NCBI GenBank assembly: GCA_029817715.1
Contig: JARUPY010000258.1
Span: forward strand, 83,559 to 147,558
Source: Melastoma dodecandrum
Lineage: Eukaryota > Streptophyta > Magnoliopsida > Myrtales > Melastomataceae
DNA: 64,000 nucleotides
Direction: 5' to 3'
The notes beneath the pieces are model-generated. The model made no database searches. It saw only the letters and a program-made list of their open reading frames with translations, and had not been told where the DNA came from. A program made the translations under genes and the position numbers. Shown piece by piece: positions 1 through 8,117 of the stretch; position 1 is the stretch's first letter, and every line of letters begins with the position of its first letter.

Positions 1-530
1 CGCTGATCGGCGACGGCGGCGGCCTGTTCGGCGGCGCGGCGGCCGCCGGCGGCGATGCGGCCGGGGGCCTCGCGGGCGGCCTCGGGGGTGCGCTCGGCGG
101 CGGGTTCGGCGAGGGCGGGCAGGATGCCTTCCGCGCCGCGGCGCTGCAGGACGGCAGCTACGCCATCGAGACCAGCCGTCTCGCGCTGTCCCGATCGCGC
201 GACCGCGATGTCCGGCAATTCGCCCAACTCGAGATCAACGAGCAGGTCTCGATCGCGGCCGCCTTGGGCGCCACGGCCTCGTCGCCGCTGCCGCTGCGGC
301 CCGACCAGGCCGAGGTCGTGGAGCGGCTGCAGAACGCCCCGGGGCGCAGCTTCGACGCCCTGTACATCCGGGGCCAGATCGCCGGCCATGACGAACTGCT
401 GGAGCTGAACACCTCCTACGCGCGGGACGGTCAGATCCTCCCGGACCGGCGCGTCGCCGTGGTGGCGGTGCCCTCCATCCAGACTCACCTCGCCATCCTG
501 CATCGCCTGCAGCGCCGCGGCATCGGCTGA
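1..530 (+). CDS. DUF4142 family protein, 5' end outside the window
   Basis: The open frame enters from the left edge (first whole codon at base 3) and stops at 528-530. It has a Gly/Ala-rich stretch over the first 40 residues, then a helical region with the DUF4142 pattern: 'VRQFAQ' followed by acidic residues, 'FDALYI..QIAGHDELLEL' and 'HLAILHRLQ' near the end. DUF4142 proteins are small ferritin-like helical proteins, usually exported, often stress-linked, with no firm biochemical role. The signal peptide, if any, lies outside the window. The gene converges on the importer operon that ends at 561. The family call rests on the pattern; the function is unknown. Confidence 0.7.
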   Translation, partial: LIGDGGGLFGGAAAAGGDAAGGLAGGLGGALGGGFGEGGQDAFRAAALQDGSYAIETSRLALSRSRDRDVRQFAQLEINEQVSIAAALGATASSPLPLRPDQAEVVERLQNAPGRSFDALYIRGQIAGHDELLELNTSYARDGQILPDRRVAVVAVPSIQTHLAILHRLQRRGIG

Positions 531-560
531 GGCCCGTCGCCCCGGCCGCGTGCCGCCGGG

Positions 561-1403
561 CTATTTGATCCCGGCGCGCATGAAGCTCTGCACGAAGGCG
601 CGCTGGAACAGCAGGAACCCGACGAGGAGCGGTGCCGCGCCGATCAGGCTCGACGCCGCGACGAGCGCCCAGCTCACGCCCTGGTCGGGCGAGGCGAAGA
701 CCAGGAGCCCGACCGTGACGGGCCGCGTGCCGACCGAATTCGTCACGATGAGCGGCCAGAGCAGGTTGTTCCAGTGGTAGCTGACGGAGACGAGGCCGTA
801 GGCCACGAGCGTCGTGCGCGACACCGGCAGGTAGACGCGCCAGAGCAGGCCGAGCGTGCCGGCGCCCTCGATCCTGGCGGCGTCGTCGAGCTCACGCGGC
901 ACGGTCAGGAAGGCCTGCCGCAGGAGGAAGATGCCGAAACCCGAGGCGAGATAGGGTAGGCCGATGGCCGGGATCGTGTCGACGAGGCCGAGCGCCGCGA
1001 CGGTGCGGTAATTCTCGACCATCAGGGCTTCGGGCAGGATCATCAGCTGCAGCAGGACGGCGTAGAAGGCGAGCGTCCGGCCCGGGAAGGCGAAACGCGC
1101 GAAGGCGAAGGCCGCCAGCGTCGACACCGCGAGCTGGCCGGCCAGGATGAAGCTGATCAGCAGGGCGCTGTTCAGGATATAGCGCGCGAAGGGCGCGGCC
1201 TGCCAGACCGCCACGATGTTGTCGAGCGTCAGCGGTGCCGTGAGCGAGAAGCGCGTCTCGTAGGCGGCCGGGTGGAAGGCCGTCCACAGGCCGTAGAGCA
1301 GCGGCAGCGCCCAGACGAGGCCCAGCAGCCAGGCCCCCAGAGCCTCGAGGGCAGGGAGGGTGCGGGCGGGCCGCCGCGGCACCCGGGGCGTCGCGGCGCT
1401 CAC
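561..1403 (-). CDS. ugpE: Ugp-like ABC importer permease (MalG/UgpE type)
   Basis: A 280-residue inner-membrane permease, one of two transmembrane halves of a carbohydrate-type (CUT1) ABC importer. The GTG start at 1403 was chosen because it overlaps the stop of the preceding permease (GTGA), which is usual translational coupling. The protein shows about six hydrophobic helices and the permease loop motif 'EAxxxxG' near residues 170-200 ('DDAARIEGAGTLGLLWRVYLP'), which contacts the ATPase. It is the last gene of the C-B-A-E operon. The substrate is inferred from the binding protein and the neighbouring phosphodiesterases: glycerol-3-phosphate or glycerophosphodiesters. Confidence 0.82.
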   Translation of the reverse strand: MSAATPRVPRRPARTLPALEALGAWLLGLVWALPLLYGLWTAFHPAAYETRFSLTAPLTLDNIVAVWQAAPFARYILNSALLISFILAGQLAVSTLAAFAFARFAFPGRTLAFYAVLLQLMILPEALMVENYRTVAALGLVDTIPAIGLPYLASGFGIFLLRQAFLTVPRELDDAARIEGAGTLGLLWRVYLPVSRTTLVAYGLVSVSYHWNNLLWPLIVTNSVGTRPVTVGLLVFASPDQGVSWALVAASSLIGAAPLLVGFLLFQRAFVQSFMRAGIK

Positions 1404-2305
1404 CGGTAATGCGTCCGGCGGTCGAGCAGGGCGAATTGCGTGAGCGCCAGAGCCGCCAGGATCAGGAGCAGCACGAGGGTCAGCGCCGCCGCGTAGGACG
1501 TGTCCCAGAACTTGAACGCCACTTCGTAGACGTAATAGAGCAGGAGGTTGCTGGCGTTGTCGGGCCCCCCGTTGGTCATGACGATGACGTGGTCGACGAG
1601 CCGGAAGGCGTTGATGAGGGAGTTCACGGTGACGAAGACCGTGGTGGGCATGAGCAGCGGCAGCGTCACGCGGCGGAACACGTAGAAGGGCCGCTCCCCG
1701 TCGAGGCTGGCGGCCTCCTTGAGGTGCGGCGGGATCGCCTGCAGCGCCGCGAGGTAGAAGATCATGAAGAAGCCGGCCTCCTTCCACACCGCGACCGCCA
1801 TCATGCAGCCCAGCACCGTGTGGGGATCGCCGAGCCAATTGTGCGGCCCGACCCCGGCGAGGCCGAGCACCTGGTCGACGAGGCCGTAGTCCTGCGTGAA
1901 GAAGAACAGCCAGATATTGGCCACGGCGATCATGGGCAGCACGGTCGGCAGAAAGAAGGCCGTGCGCAGCAGCGCGCGGCCCGGGACCGAACCGTCGACC
2001 AGCACGGCCATGAGCAGCGCGAGCCCGATGGCGAGGGGCACGGTCCCGGCAGCGTAGACGGCGGAATTCTGCAGGGCGCGCCAGAAGACGGGATCGGCCG
2101 CCATGGCGGCATAATTGTCGAGCCCGACGAAGCGGGCCGGCCGCGCGCCGTGCGGCGTCGAATAGACGCTGCCGACGATGCTGCCGAGGGCCGGACCGTA
2201 AGTGAAGAGCGTCAGCAGCGCCGCGGCCGGCAGCAGCAGCAGCCAGGCCGTGACGGCCTGGCGGCCGGCCCCGCGCGGGACGGCGCCGATCGCCGTCCCC
2301 GTCAC
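1400..2305 (-). CDS. ugpA: Ugp-like ABC importer permease (MalF/UgpA type)
   Basis: A 301-residue permease with about six membrane helices and the cytoplasmic coupling loop 'KEAASLDGERPFYVFRRVTLP'. The GTG start at 2305 overlaps the TGA of the binding-protein gene, and its own stop overlaps the next permease start, so three genes are coupled by 4-base overlaps. It would form the heterodimeric channel with the product of the 561-1403 gene. The name ugpA is by context and family type; other CUT1 importers have similar permeases. Confidence 0.82.
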   Translation of the reverse strand: MTGTAIGAVPRGAGRQAVTAWLLLLPAAALLTLFTYGPALGSIVGSVYSTPHGARPARFVGLDNYAAMAADPVFWRALQNSAVYAAGTVPLAIGLALLMAVLVDGSVPGRALLRTAFFLPTVLPMIAVANIWLFFFTQDYGLVDQVLGLAGVGPHNWLGDPHTVLGCMMAVAVWKEAGFFMIFYLAALQAIPPHLKEAASLDGERPFYVFRRVTLPLLMPTTVFVTVNSLINAFRLVDHVIVMTNGGPDNASNLLLYYVYEVAFKFWDTSYAAALTLVLLLILAALALTQFALLDRRTHYR

Positions 2306-3600
2306 CGGTAGGGCTTCAGCAGCCGGTCCGCCGCGGCCTGGGCGTCGTCGAGCGCGGCGGCGGGCGTCTTGGCGCCGGTCAGAACGGCCTGGATGGCGTC
2401 GTCCATGGTGCGGGCCACGCGCTGGTTGTCGTAGGTGGAGAGCTCCGCCACGGCATATTGCAGCTGGTCGCGCGCGACCGCCGCCGGCGGGAATTCCGCC
2501 ACATAGGCCTTCATGGCGGGCGTCTCCCAGGCGTCGGGCCGGGTCGCCACGTAGCCGGTCTTGATGCCCCATTCGGCGGCCCGCTCGGGCGAGGCCAGGA
2601 AGCGGACGAACCTGTAGGCGGCGGCTTCGCGGGCAGCGTCGCCGGTCTTGAAGACGTAGAGGTTGCCGCCGCCCGTCGGCGTGCCGCGCTGCTTGTCGGC
2701 CGGCAGCATGGCGACGCCGAAGGGGAACGGCGCGTTCTTGCGCACGTTGGTGAGGTTGCCCGTCGTCGTGTACATGATGGCGGCCTTGCGCTCGAAGAAG
2801 TCCTTCGGCGTCGTGGCCCAGTCGATCGAGCCCGGCTTCATCACGTGGTGCTTCTGGGCGAGGTCGACCCAGAACTGCAGGGCGGAGACGACGCCGGGCG
2901 CGTTGAACGACACGCTGGTGCCCGTCCCGTCCCCGGTCAGGAGGGCACCCTCCTCGGCGGCGAAGCCCTGCAGGAGCCAATAGGCGGTCAGGGTCGAGGG
3001 GACCTGCACGCCCCATTGCGTCGTCTGGCCGGCGGCATCGGTCTTCGTGAGCTTCTTGCCGTCCGCCACGAGGTCGTCCCAGCTCTGCGGGCCGGCCTCG
3101 GGATCGAGGCCGGCCTCCTTGAAGGCCTCCTTGTTCCAGTAGAGCACGGTGGTGGAACGCTGGAACGGGATGCCCCAGACGTGGTCGGCGGTGCGGCTGT
3201 TGCGCATGAAGCCGGGGAAGAAGCCGTCGAGCCAGGCCTTGTCCTCCGGCCCCTTGGCGAATCCGTCGATCGGCAGCACGGCGTCCTGGTCGATCATCGT
3301 GTACATGTCGGCCGAGAGCAGCACGGCGACGTCGGGCGATTGCCCTCCCTTGCGGGCCGTCAGGGCCTTGCCGATGGTCTCCTGGTAGGTGCCGGCGTAG
3401 ACGGCCTTCACGTCGACGTCCGGATTGGCCTTCTCGAAATCCGCCACGAGGTCGTCGACGATCTTGGTCACCGGGCCGCCGATGGCGACCGGATAGAAGA
3501 AGGAGAGATGCACCGTCTCGGCCGCCCGGGCCGGGGCCGCGGCGAGGAGGCCGGCGGCGAGGAGCGCGGCCGGCAGGCGGAAAGATCGGAACGGGGCCAT
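2302..3600 (-). CDS. ugpB: ABC importer substrate-binding protein, UgpB-like
   Basis: A 432-residue periplasmic binding protein of solute-binding family 1. It begins with a clear Sec signal peptide (hydrophobic 'LLAAGLLAAAPARA', cleavage about residue 26). The mature start resembles UgpB: 'LSFFYPVAIGGPVTKIVDD', then 'VYAGTYQETIGKAL' and 'DVAVLLSADMYTMID'. UgpB proteins bind sn-glycerol-3-phosphate and glycerophosphodiesters for uptake as a carbon or phosphate source. The reading frame is intact. Order in the operon is ATPase, binding protein, permease A, permease E, unlike the E. coli BAEC order. The UgpB call is by remembered sequence similarity, so another phosphorylated polyol is possible. 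Confidence 0.8.
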   Translation of the reverse strand: MAPFRSFRLPAALLAAGLLAAAPARAAETVHLSFFYPVAIGGPVTKIVDDLVADFEKANPDVDVKAVYAGTYQETIGKALTARKGGQSPDVAVLLSADMYTMIDQDAVLPIDGFAKGPEDKAWLDGFFPGFMRNSRTADHVWGIPFQRSTTVLYWNKEAFKEAGLDPEAGPQSWDDLVADGKKLTKTDAAGQTTQWGVQVPSTLTAYWLLQGFAAEEGALLTGDGTGTSVSFNAPGVVSALQFWVDLAQKHHVMKPGSIDWATTPKDFFERKAAIMYTTTGNLTNVRKNAPFPFGVAMLPADKQRGTPTGGGNLYVFKTGDAAREAAAYRFVRFLASPERAAEWGIKTGYVATRPDAWETPAMKAYVAEFPPAAVARDQLQYAVAELSTYDNQRVARTMDDAIQAVLTGAKTPAAALDDAQAAADRLLKPYR

Positions 3601-3618
3601 GGATCGGGTCTCCGGCGG

Positions 3619-4740
3619 TCAGGCGGCGCGGCGGTCGGGCAGGCTCGGGGAGGGGCATCGCCGGCCCGTGCCGGCGTCGAAAAGGTGCATGGCTTCAGGC
3701 AGCCAGGAGAGGCGCAGGGCGGTGCCGGGCGCGCGCCGGTCGGGGCCGGCCGCCCGCACCGCGACGGTCTCGGTGCCGGCCCGGCAGGTCAGCAACGTGT
3801 CGGCGCCGTGGTATTCGGCCGAGACCAGCGTGGCGGCGAGGCCGGGTCCGGCCGCGCCCTCGGGTTCGATCGTGATGTCCTCCGGCCGCAGCCCCAGGAT
3901 CCGCCCCGCGCCCGCCGGCAGGGCGGGCCCGTCCGTGCCCGCCACCGTCCCGTCCCGGTCGTCGAGGGCGAGCAGGTTCATGGGCGGCAGGCCGACGAAG
4001 CGCGCCGCGAAGAGCGTCTCGGGCCGGCGGTAGAGCGCCTCGGGCGTTCCCGCCTGTTCGACGGCGCCGGCCCGCATCAGCACGACCTGGTCGGCCATGC
4101 TCATGGCCTCGGTCTGGTCGTGGGTGACGTAGAGGAGCGTGAGGCCGAGGCCGCGCTGCAGGTCCCGGATCTCGCGGCGCATGTCCTGGCGCAGCTGCGC
4201 GTCGAGGTTCGACAGCGGCTCGTCCATCAGGCAGAGCGGCGCGCCCGACACGAGCGCGCGGGCCAGCGCCACGCGCTGCTGCTGCCCGCCCGAGAGCTGG
4301 GACGGCTTGCGGCCGAGGAGCGGCCCGAGGCCCAGCGTTTCGGCCGCGCGATCGAGGCGGCGCGCGCGCTCCGGCCCCGGCATGCGGCGCATCTTGAGGC
4401 CGAACAGGATGTTTTCCCGCACGTCGAGATGGGGAAAGAGCGCGTAATTCTGGAACACCATCGAGAGGGCGCGGTCCGATGGCGGCAGCGCCGTCACGTC
4501 CCGGTCGCCGATCAGCACCCGGCCGCCGTCGGGCGCGTCGAGCCCCGCGATGAGGCGCAGCAGCGTGGACTTGCCGCAGCCCGAGGGGCCGAGCAGCACC
4601 GTGAGCGTCCCGGGCGCGACGGCGAGATCGATGCCGTGCAGGACGTCGACGTCGCCCCAGCGCCGCCGCAGCTTCTCGACCCTGACCCCCGGCACCGGCA
4701 CCCCCGCCTTCGCCGCGGCCCGCACCCCGGGCGACGGCAT
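3619..4740 (-). CDS. ugpC: ABC importer ATPase, UgpC/MalK type
   Basis: A 373-residue ATPase. Walker A is 'GPSGCGKST', the signature is 'LSGGQQQRVALARAL', Walker B is 'LCLMDEPLSNLD', and a C-terminal OB-fold extension of about 120 residues is typical of MalK/UgpC. It would energise the two permeases encoded downstream. It is the first gene of the operon. The ATG at 4740 gives about 20 residues before the ATPase fold, a little longer than usual, and the predicted promoter lies so close that the true start could be a GTG further in. A candidate Pho box sits at 4766-4783. Confidence 0.82.
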   Translation of the reverse strand: MPSPGVRAAAKAGVPVPGVRVEKLRRRWGDVDVLHGIDLAVAPGTLTVLLGPSGCGKSTLLRLIAGLDAPDGGRVLIGDRDVTALPPSDRALSMVFQNYALFPHLDVRENILFGLKMRRMPGPERARRLDRAAETLGLGPLLGRKPSQLSGGQQQRVALARALVSGAPLCLMDEPLSNLDAQLRQDMRREIRDLQRGLGLTLLYVTHDQTEAMSMADQVVLMRAGAVEQAGTPEALYRRPETLFAARFVGLPPMNLLALDDRDGTVAGTDGPALPAGAGRILGLRPEDITIEPEGAAGPGLAATLVSAEYHGADTLLTCRAGTETVAVRAAGPDRRAPGTALRLSWLPEAMHLFDAGTGRRCPSPSLPDRRAA

Positions 4741-4765
4741 CCTGTCCCGGGGATAGCGGCGCCAT

Positions 4766-4783
4766 ATGATGGCCGGATGACAG
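4766..4783 (-). promoter_or_regulatory. Candidate Pho box (PhoB site) upstream of ugpC
   Basis: On the minus strand the 18 bases read CTGTCAT CCGG CCATCAT. That is two 7-base repeats four bases apart, the PhoB layout; the first repeat matches the consensus fully and the second matches at five of seven. Ten bases further on is TATCCC, a possible -10 element at the spacing used by Pho promoters. The spacer is GC rather than AT. The site lies between divergent ugpC and the metallophosphoesterase gene, so it could serve either. Phosphate control of ugp genes is known in other bacteria; here it is inference. Confidence 0.5.
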
Positions 4784-4879
4784 CGGGGCGGCCCGGAGGA
4801 CCCCGCGGGGGCCCCGGCGTCACGAAAGCTTCAAGGCCCGGCTTTAGCCCTGCGCCGTCGCGCCGGCCGGAGCCCACCC

Positions 4880-5677
4880 ATGGAAGCCGTCACTTTCGTC
4901 CACCTGTCCGATCTCCACATCGGCGAGGCCGACGATCCCACGCTGCTGTCCGATACGGCCGAGACGCTGGCCGCCGTCGCCGCCGCGCTGCGTCCACTGT
5001 CGCCGGCGCCGCGCTTCGCCGTCGTGAGCGGGGACATCACCCACCGGGGCGATCCCGCCAGCTACCGTGCGGCCGCCGAGGCCTTGGCGGCGCTGCCCTG
5101 CCCGGTGATCTACGGGCTCGGCAACCACGACGACCGCAACGGCTATGCCCAGGGCTTCGCGACCGGTGGGGGGCCGGCCTTCGGCGAGCGGGTCGTCGAG
5201 GGGCTCCACATCATCCTGCTCGATACCAGCGTGCCGGGGCGCATCGGGGGCGGCATCGACGCGCACCAGTTCGACTGGCTCGCCGAGACGCTCGGCCACC
5301 ACGGCGCGCTGCCCAAGCTCATCGTCATGCACCACCCGCCCGCGCTGGCGGGCGAGATGGCGTGGAAGACGCTCGATCCCGCCGCCACGGCGCGGCTCGC
5401 CGACCTGCTGCGGGGCCGGAACGTCGCCGCCATCCTCACCGGCCACATCCACCAGGATCGCGTCGTGACCTGGCACGGCGTGCCGGTCGTCACCGTCTCG
5501 GGCCAGCATGCCACGATGGACGTGCTCCACCGTGACGGGTTGCGCTCGGTGCGCGGCGCCTCCTTCGGCCTGTGCAGGGTGGACGCCGCGGGATTCGCGG
5601 TGACCTTCGTGCAGCTGCCCTCGGATCGCGCCGAACTCGAGCGCCTGTCGCGCGACACGGTCCTGAGCTTCGTATGA
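4880..5677 (+). CDS. Metallophosphoesterase, GpdQ/CpdA-like phosphodiesterase
   Basis: A 265-residue enzyme with the calcineurin-like dinuclear-metal motifs in order: 'SDLHIG' (residues 10-15), 'SGDITH' (about 52), 'GNHDDR' (about 82), 'MHHPP' (about 152) and 'GHIHQD' (about 190). This set is typical of class III phosphodiesterases such as GpdQ, which cleaves glycerophosphodiesters, and CpdA, which cleaves cyclic AMP. No signal peptide is seen, so it is cytoplasmic. It is divergent from the Ugp-like importer and its stop overlaps the start of a glycerophosphodiesterase-family gene (ATGA), which favours a GpdQ-like role on imported diesters. The exact substrate cannot be read from the sequence. 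Confidence 0.8.
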   Translation: MEAVTFVHLSDLHIGEADDPTLLSDTAETLAAVAAALRPLSPAPRFAVVSGDITHRGDPASYRAAAEALAALPCPVIYGLGNHDDRNGYAQGFATGGGPAFGERVVEGLHIILLDTSVPGRIGGGIDAHQFDWLAETLGHHGALPKLIVMHHPPALAGEMAWKTLDPAATARLADLLRGRNVAAILTGHIHQDRVVTWHGVPVVTVSGQHATMDVLHRDGLRSVRGASFGLCRVDAAGFAVTFVQLPSDRAELERLSRDTVLSFV

Positions 5678-6579
5678 GGTCCGGGATGTCGCCCAAGACG
5701 CCCCACGCCGCCGCCTGCGCGCTCCTGGCGCTCCTCGCGGCCGCGCCCGCCGCGGCCGCCGGCGGCCCGCTGATCGTCGCCCACCGCGGCGGCACCGGCG
5801 ACGCGCCGGAGAACACGCTCCTCGCCATCGGCCGCGCGGTCGAGAACGGCGCCGGCGGGATCTGGCTGACCGTGCAGATGAGCCGCGACGGCCAGCCGGT
5901 GCTGTACCGGCCGAAGGACCTGTCGACCCTGTCGGACCGCTCCGGCCCCGTGTCGTCGCTGACGGCCGCCGACCTCGCGGGCGTGAACGTCGGCTTCCGC
6001 TACAAGACGAAGGACGGCGCGACGCCCTACCGCGATGCTCCCGTCACGGTGCCGACGCTGCCGGCGGCCCTGGCGGCGGCGCCGCCCGCCATGCCGCTGT
6101 TCCTCGACATCAAGTCGCCCGACGCCGATCCGGGCGCCATCGCGGGCGCCGTCCGGCGGGCGCTCGACGCCGCCGGCGCCCGGGACCGCACGACCGTCTA
6201 TTCGACGGACCGGCGCTTCACCGATGCCGCCGCTGCGGCCGGCCTCGCGGTCTTCCAGGCGCGGGAGACGACCCGCACGGACCTCGCCCGCGTGCTGCTC
6301 GACCGGCACTGCCCCGCCATGCAGCCGGCCGCCTGGGCGGGCTACGAGCTCCGGCGCGACGTGACGGTGACCGAGGACGTGACGCTGGGGCAGGCCTCGT
6401 CCACCGCCGTCATGGAATGGGACGCGGCGGCGGTGGCGTGTTTCCGGGCGGGAGGCATCGGCCGGCTCATGCTGATCGGCGTCAAGTCCCGCGCCGATTA
6501 CGAGGAGGCGAAGGCGCTCGGCGCCGACGCCGTGCTGGTCGATTCGCCGGCCCTGTTCAGGACGATCGCGACGCCCTGA
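5674..6579 (+). CDS. Glycerophosphodiester phosphodiesterase family protein, catalytic motifs divergent
   Basis: About 301 residues with an N-terminal Sec signal ('AAACALLALLAAAPAAAAG'), so probably periplasmic. The TIM-barrel start 'IVAHRGGTGDAPENTLLAI' matches GDPD enzymes (catalytic His, then Glu-Asn-Thr). After that it departs: where GDPDs have the metal pair E-x-D it has 'IWLTVQMSRDG', and where they have the second His ('HD') it has 'VLYRPKDLSTLSD'. 'LFLDIKS' replaces the usual E-x-K. It may be a divergent subfamily or an inactive form. The start at 5674 overlaps the upstream stop; an ATG at 5686 is an alternative. Cotranscribed with the metallophosphoesterase. Confidence 0.72.
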   Translation: MRSGMSPKTPHAAACALLALLAAAPAAAAGGPLIVAHRGGTGDAPENTLLAIGRAVENGAGGIWLTVQMSRDGQPVLYRPKDLSTLSDRSGPVSSLTAADLAGVNVGFRYKTKDGATPYRDAPVTVPTLPAALAAAPPAMPLFLDIKSPDADPGAIAGAVRRALDAAGARDRTTVYSTDRRFTDAAAAAGLAVFQARETTRTDLARVLLDRHCPAMQPAAWAGYELRRDVTVTEDVTLGQASSTAVMEWDAAAVACFRAGGIGRLMLIGVKSRADYEEAKALGADAVLVDSPALFRTIATP

Positions 6580-6675
6580 CGGACGGGCGGGGGCGATCGC
6601 GGCCCGGGCGGGGCTTGCGGTCCCGCCGTCCCTCGCCCAAAGGATCGCGGGTCTTCACGAGAAGCTCGGATCCGA

Positions 6676-7845
6676 ATGTCCCCCTTCCTCCAGGCCTGGG
6701 TGCCCCGGACCACGCCGGTCAGCCTCAGGGAGCGCGCCCGCTCCGCCGTCGGCGCGCTGGTCGGCATCCTGGCGACGGGTTTCGTCTGCAAGCTCGCGGT
6801 CGGGCCCGGGACGGCGTTGCCGATCCTGATCGCTCCGATGGGGGCTTCGGCGGTGCTGCTCTTCGCGGTGCCGTCGAGCCCGCTGGCTCAGCCCTGGTCG
6901 ATCCTGGGCGGCAACCTCGTCTCGGCCCTGGTCGGCGTCACCGCCGCCCTCCTGATCCGCGATCCCTACGTGGCGGCCGGCGCCGCCGTCGGGGTGGCGA
7001 TCGCGCTGATGATGAGCGCCCGCTGCATCCATCCGCCGAGCGGCGCCGTGGCGCTGACCGCCGTCCTCGGCGGGCGCGCCGTCACGGACCTCGGCTACGG
7101 CTTCGTGCTCTGGCCGGTCGGCGCCAACAGCCTGATGCTGCTCGCCGTGGCGCTGCTGTTCAACCGGCTCCTCGGCCGCAACTACCCGCACCGGCCCGTG
7201 GGTCCGCTGGTGGACCAGACCACGCGGGATCCGCCGGCCGCCGCGCGCGTCGGCTTCAATGCCGAGGATCTCGATGCCGTGCTGGCCGAGTTCGACCAGC
7301 TGCTCGACGTCGACCGCGACGACCTCGAAGCCATCCTGCGCGAGGCCGAGATCCGCTCCTACCGCCGCCGCTCCGGGCAGGCGACCTGCGCCACCATCAT
7401 GTCGCGCGACGTCGTCGCGGTGGCGCCAGGGGCGCCGATCCGAGAGGCCCTCGACCTCTTGCGCCAGCACCATATCAAAGTGCTGCCCGTCACCGACGAG
7501 CGCGCCCGGGTGCTCGGCCTCGTGACGCAGACGGATCTGCTCGACAAATCCGCCTGGGGGCGCCAGGGGCCGCGCCTGCCGCTGGGGCGCAGGCTGCGCC
7601 TGACCTTGACGCGCGGCTCGGCGCCCCACGGCAGCGTCGAGGATATCATGACAGCGCCCGTCGTCACCGTCGCGCCGGAGACGCCCCTCGCCGACGTGGT
7701 GCGTCTCATGGCCCGGACGGGGCTGCATCACCTGCCCGCCGTCGAGGGCGATGGGCGCCTCGCCGGCATCGTCTCGCAGTCGGACCTCATCGTCTCGCTG
7801 CTGGCGGAAGCCTCGGATGCGAGGCTGGCCGCCGGCGGGGCGTGA
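6676..7845 (+). CDS. HPP family membrane protein with a CBS domain pair
   Basis: A 389-residue protein. Residues 20-170 carry four to five hydrophobic helices and the family signature 'CIHPPSGAVALTA' that gives HPP its name. After an acidic linker ('DLDAVLAEFDQLLDVDRDDLEAIL') come two CBS repeats, about residues 235-290 ('CATIMSRDVVAVAPGAPIREAL') and 315-380 ('VEDIMTAPVVTVAPETPLADVV'). HPP proteins are integral membrane proteins, some linked to nitrite transport; CBS pairs bind adenine nucleotides and act as energy sensors. A monocistronic gene with no obvious partner. The function beyond the domain level is unknown. Confidence 0.85.
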   Translation: MSPFLQAWVPRTTPVSLRERARSAVGALVGILATGFVCKLAVGPGTALPILIAPMGASAVLLFAVPSSPLAQPWSILGGNLVSALVGVTAALLIRDPYVAAGAAVGVAIALMMSARCIHPPSGAVALTAVLGGRAVTDLGYGFVLWPVGANSLMLLAVALLFNRLLGRNYPHRPVGPLVDQTTRDPPAAARVGFNAEDLDAVLAEFDQLLDVDRDDLEAILREAEIRSYRRRSGQATCATIMSRDVVAVAPGAPIREALDLLRQHHIKVLPVTDERARVLGLVTQTDLLDKSAWGRQGPRLPLGRRLRLTLTRGSAPHGSVEDIMTAPVVTVAPETPLADVVRLMARTGLHHLPAVEGDGRLAGIVSQSDLIVSLLAEASDARLAAGGA

Positions 7846-7853
7846 GGGCGCTC

Positions 7854-7953
7854 AGAGTTTGTCAAAGGATCGAACTTGTGCCTGAATGCCCTTTGAGATG
7901 ATTAAGGAAATTCCCTCCTATTTCAGCCAGACGGGCATCTATTCACAAACTCT
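7854..7953. other. Nested inverted-repeat element, possible structured RNA
   Basis: Three inverted repeats are nested in 100 AT-richer bases: AGAGTTTGT (7854-7862) with ACAAACTCT (7945-7953), ATGCCC (7886-7891) with GGGCAT (7933-7938), and GAAAT (7907-7911) with ATTTC (7920-7924). No long T-run follows on either side, so it is not a standard terminator. The right outer arm touches the stop codon of the microprotein gene at 7953-8060. It could be the 3' untranslated structure of that gene or of the HPP gene, or a small RNA. The pairing is visible; the role is a guess. Confidence 0.3.
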
Positions 7954-8060
7954 CAATCGGTGTTGGGGTGGAAGCCGAGCACCCGCTCGTAATGTTCGAT
8001 CCACAGGCGGATCATGCGGGCGGCGAGGCCTTCGCGCGCGGCGGGAGCATTGGACGACAT
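7953..8060 (-). CDS. 35-residue conserved-looking microprotein
   Basis: ATG at 8060, stop at 7953-7955, 35 residues. A Shine-Dalgarno-like GGAG lies about 8-11 bases before the ATG. The product is a short amphipathic helix ('GLAARMIRLWIEHYERVLGF') with a polar Ala-rich head and a charged tail. Codon choice follows the high-GC third position of the neighbours although the flanks are AT-richer, which supports real coding. I have the impression that similar small proteins occur near trxA in related bacteria but cannot verify it. No known function; a regulator or membrane-associated peptide are both possible. Confidence 0.55.
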   Translation of the reverse strand: MSSNAPAAREGLAARMIRLWIEHYERVLGFHPNTD

Positions 8061-8117
8061 GGCTCGTCTCCGGAAGTTGGGGAAGGTGTTGTTCTTGACC
8101 CCCGGAGACTAGCGGGA

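Noticed and set aside
541..560. Hairpin CCCGGC/GCCGGG between the DUF4142 gene and the importer
   Set aside because: Only six pairs with an eight-base loop and no T-run; such stems are frequent by chance at this GC.
2458..5535. A 1025-codon open frame on the plus strand
   Set aside because: It runs antisense to the Ugp-like genes, has Arg/Gly/His-rich composition without domains, and arises from high GC at third positions of the true genes.
7886..8098. A 70-codon plus-strand frame over the microprotein
   Set aside because: It has no SD, odd composition and crosses the nested repeats; the minus-strand 35-codon frame has better support.
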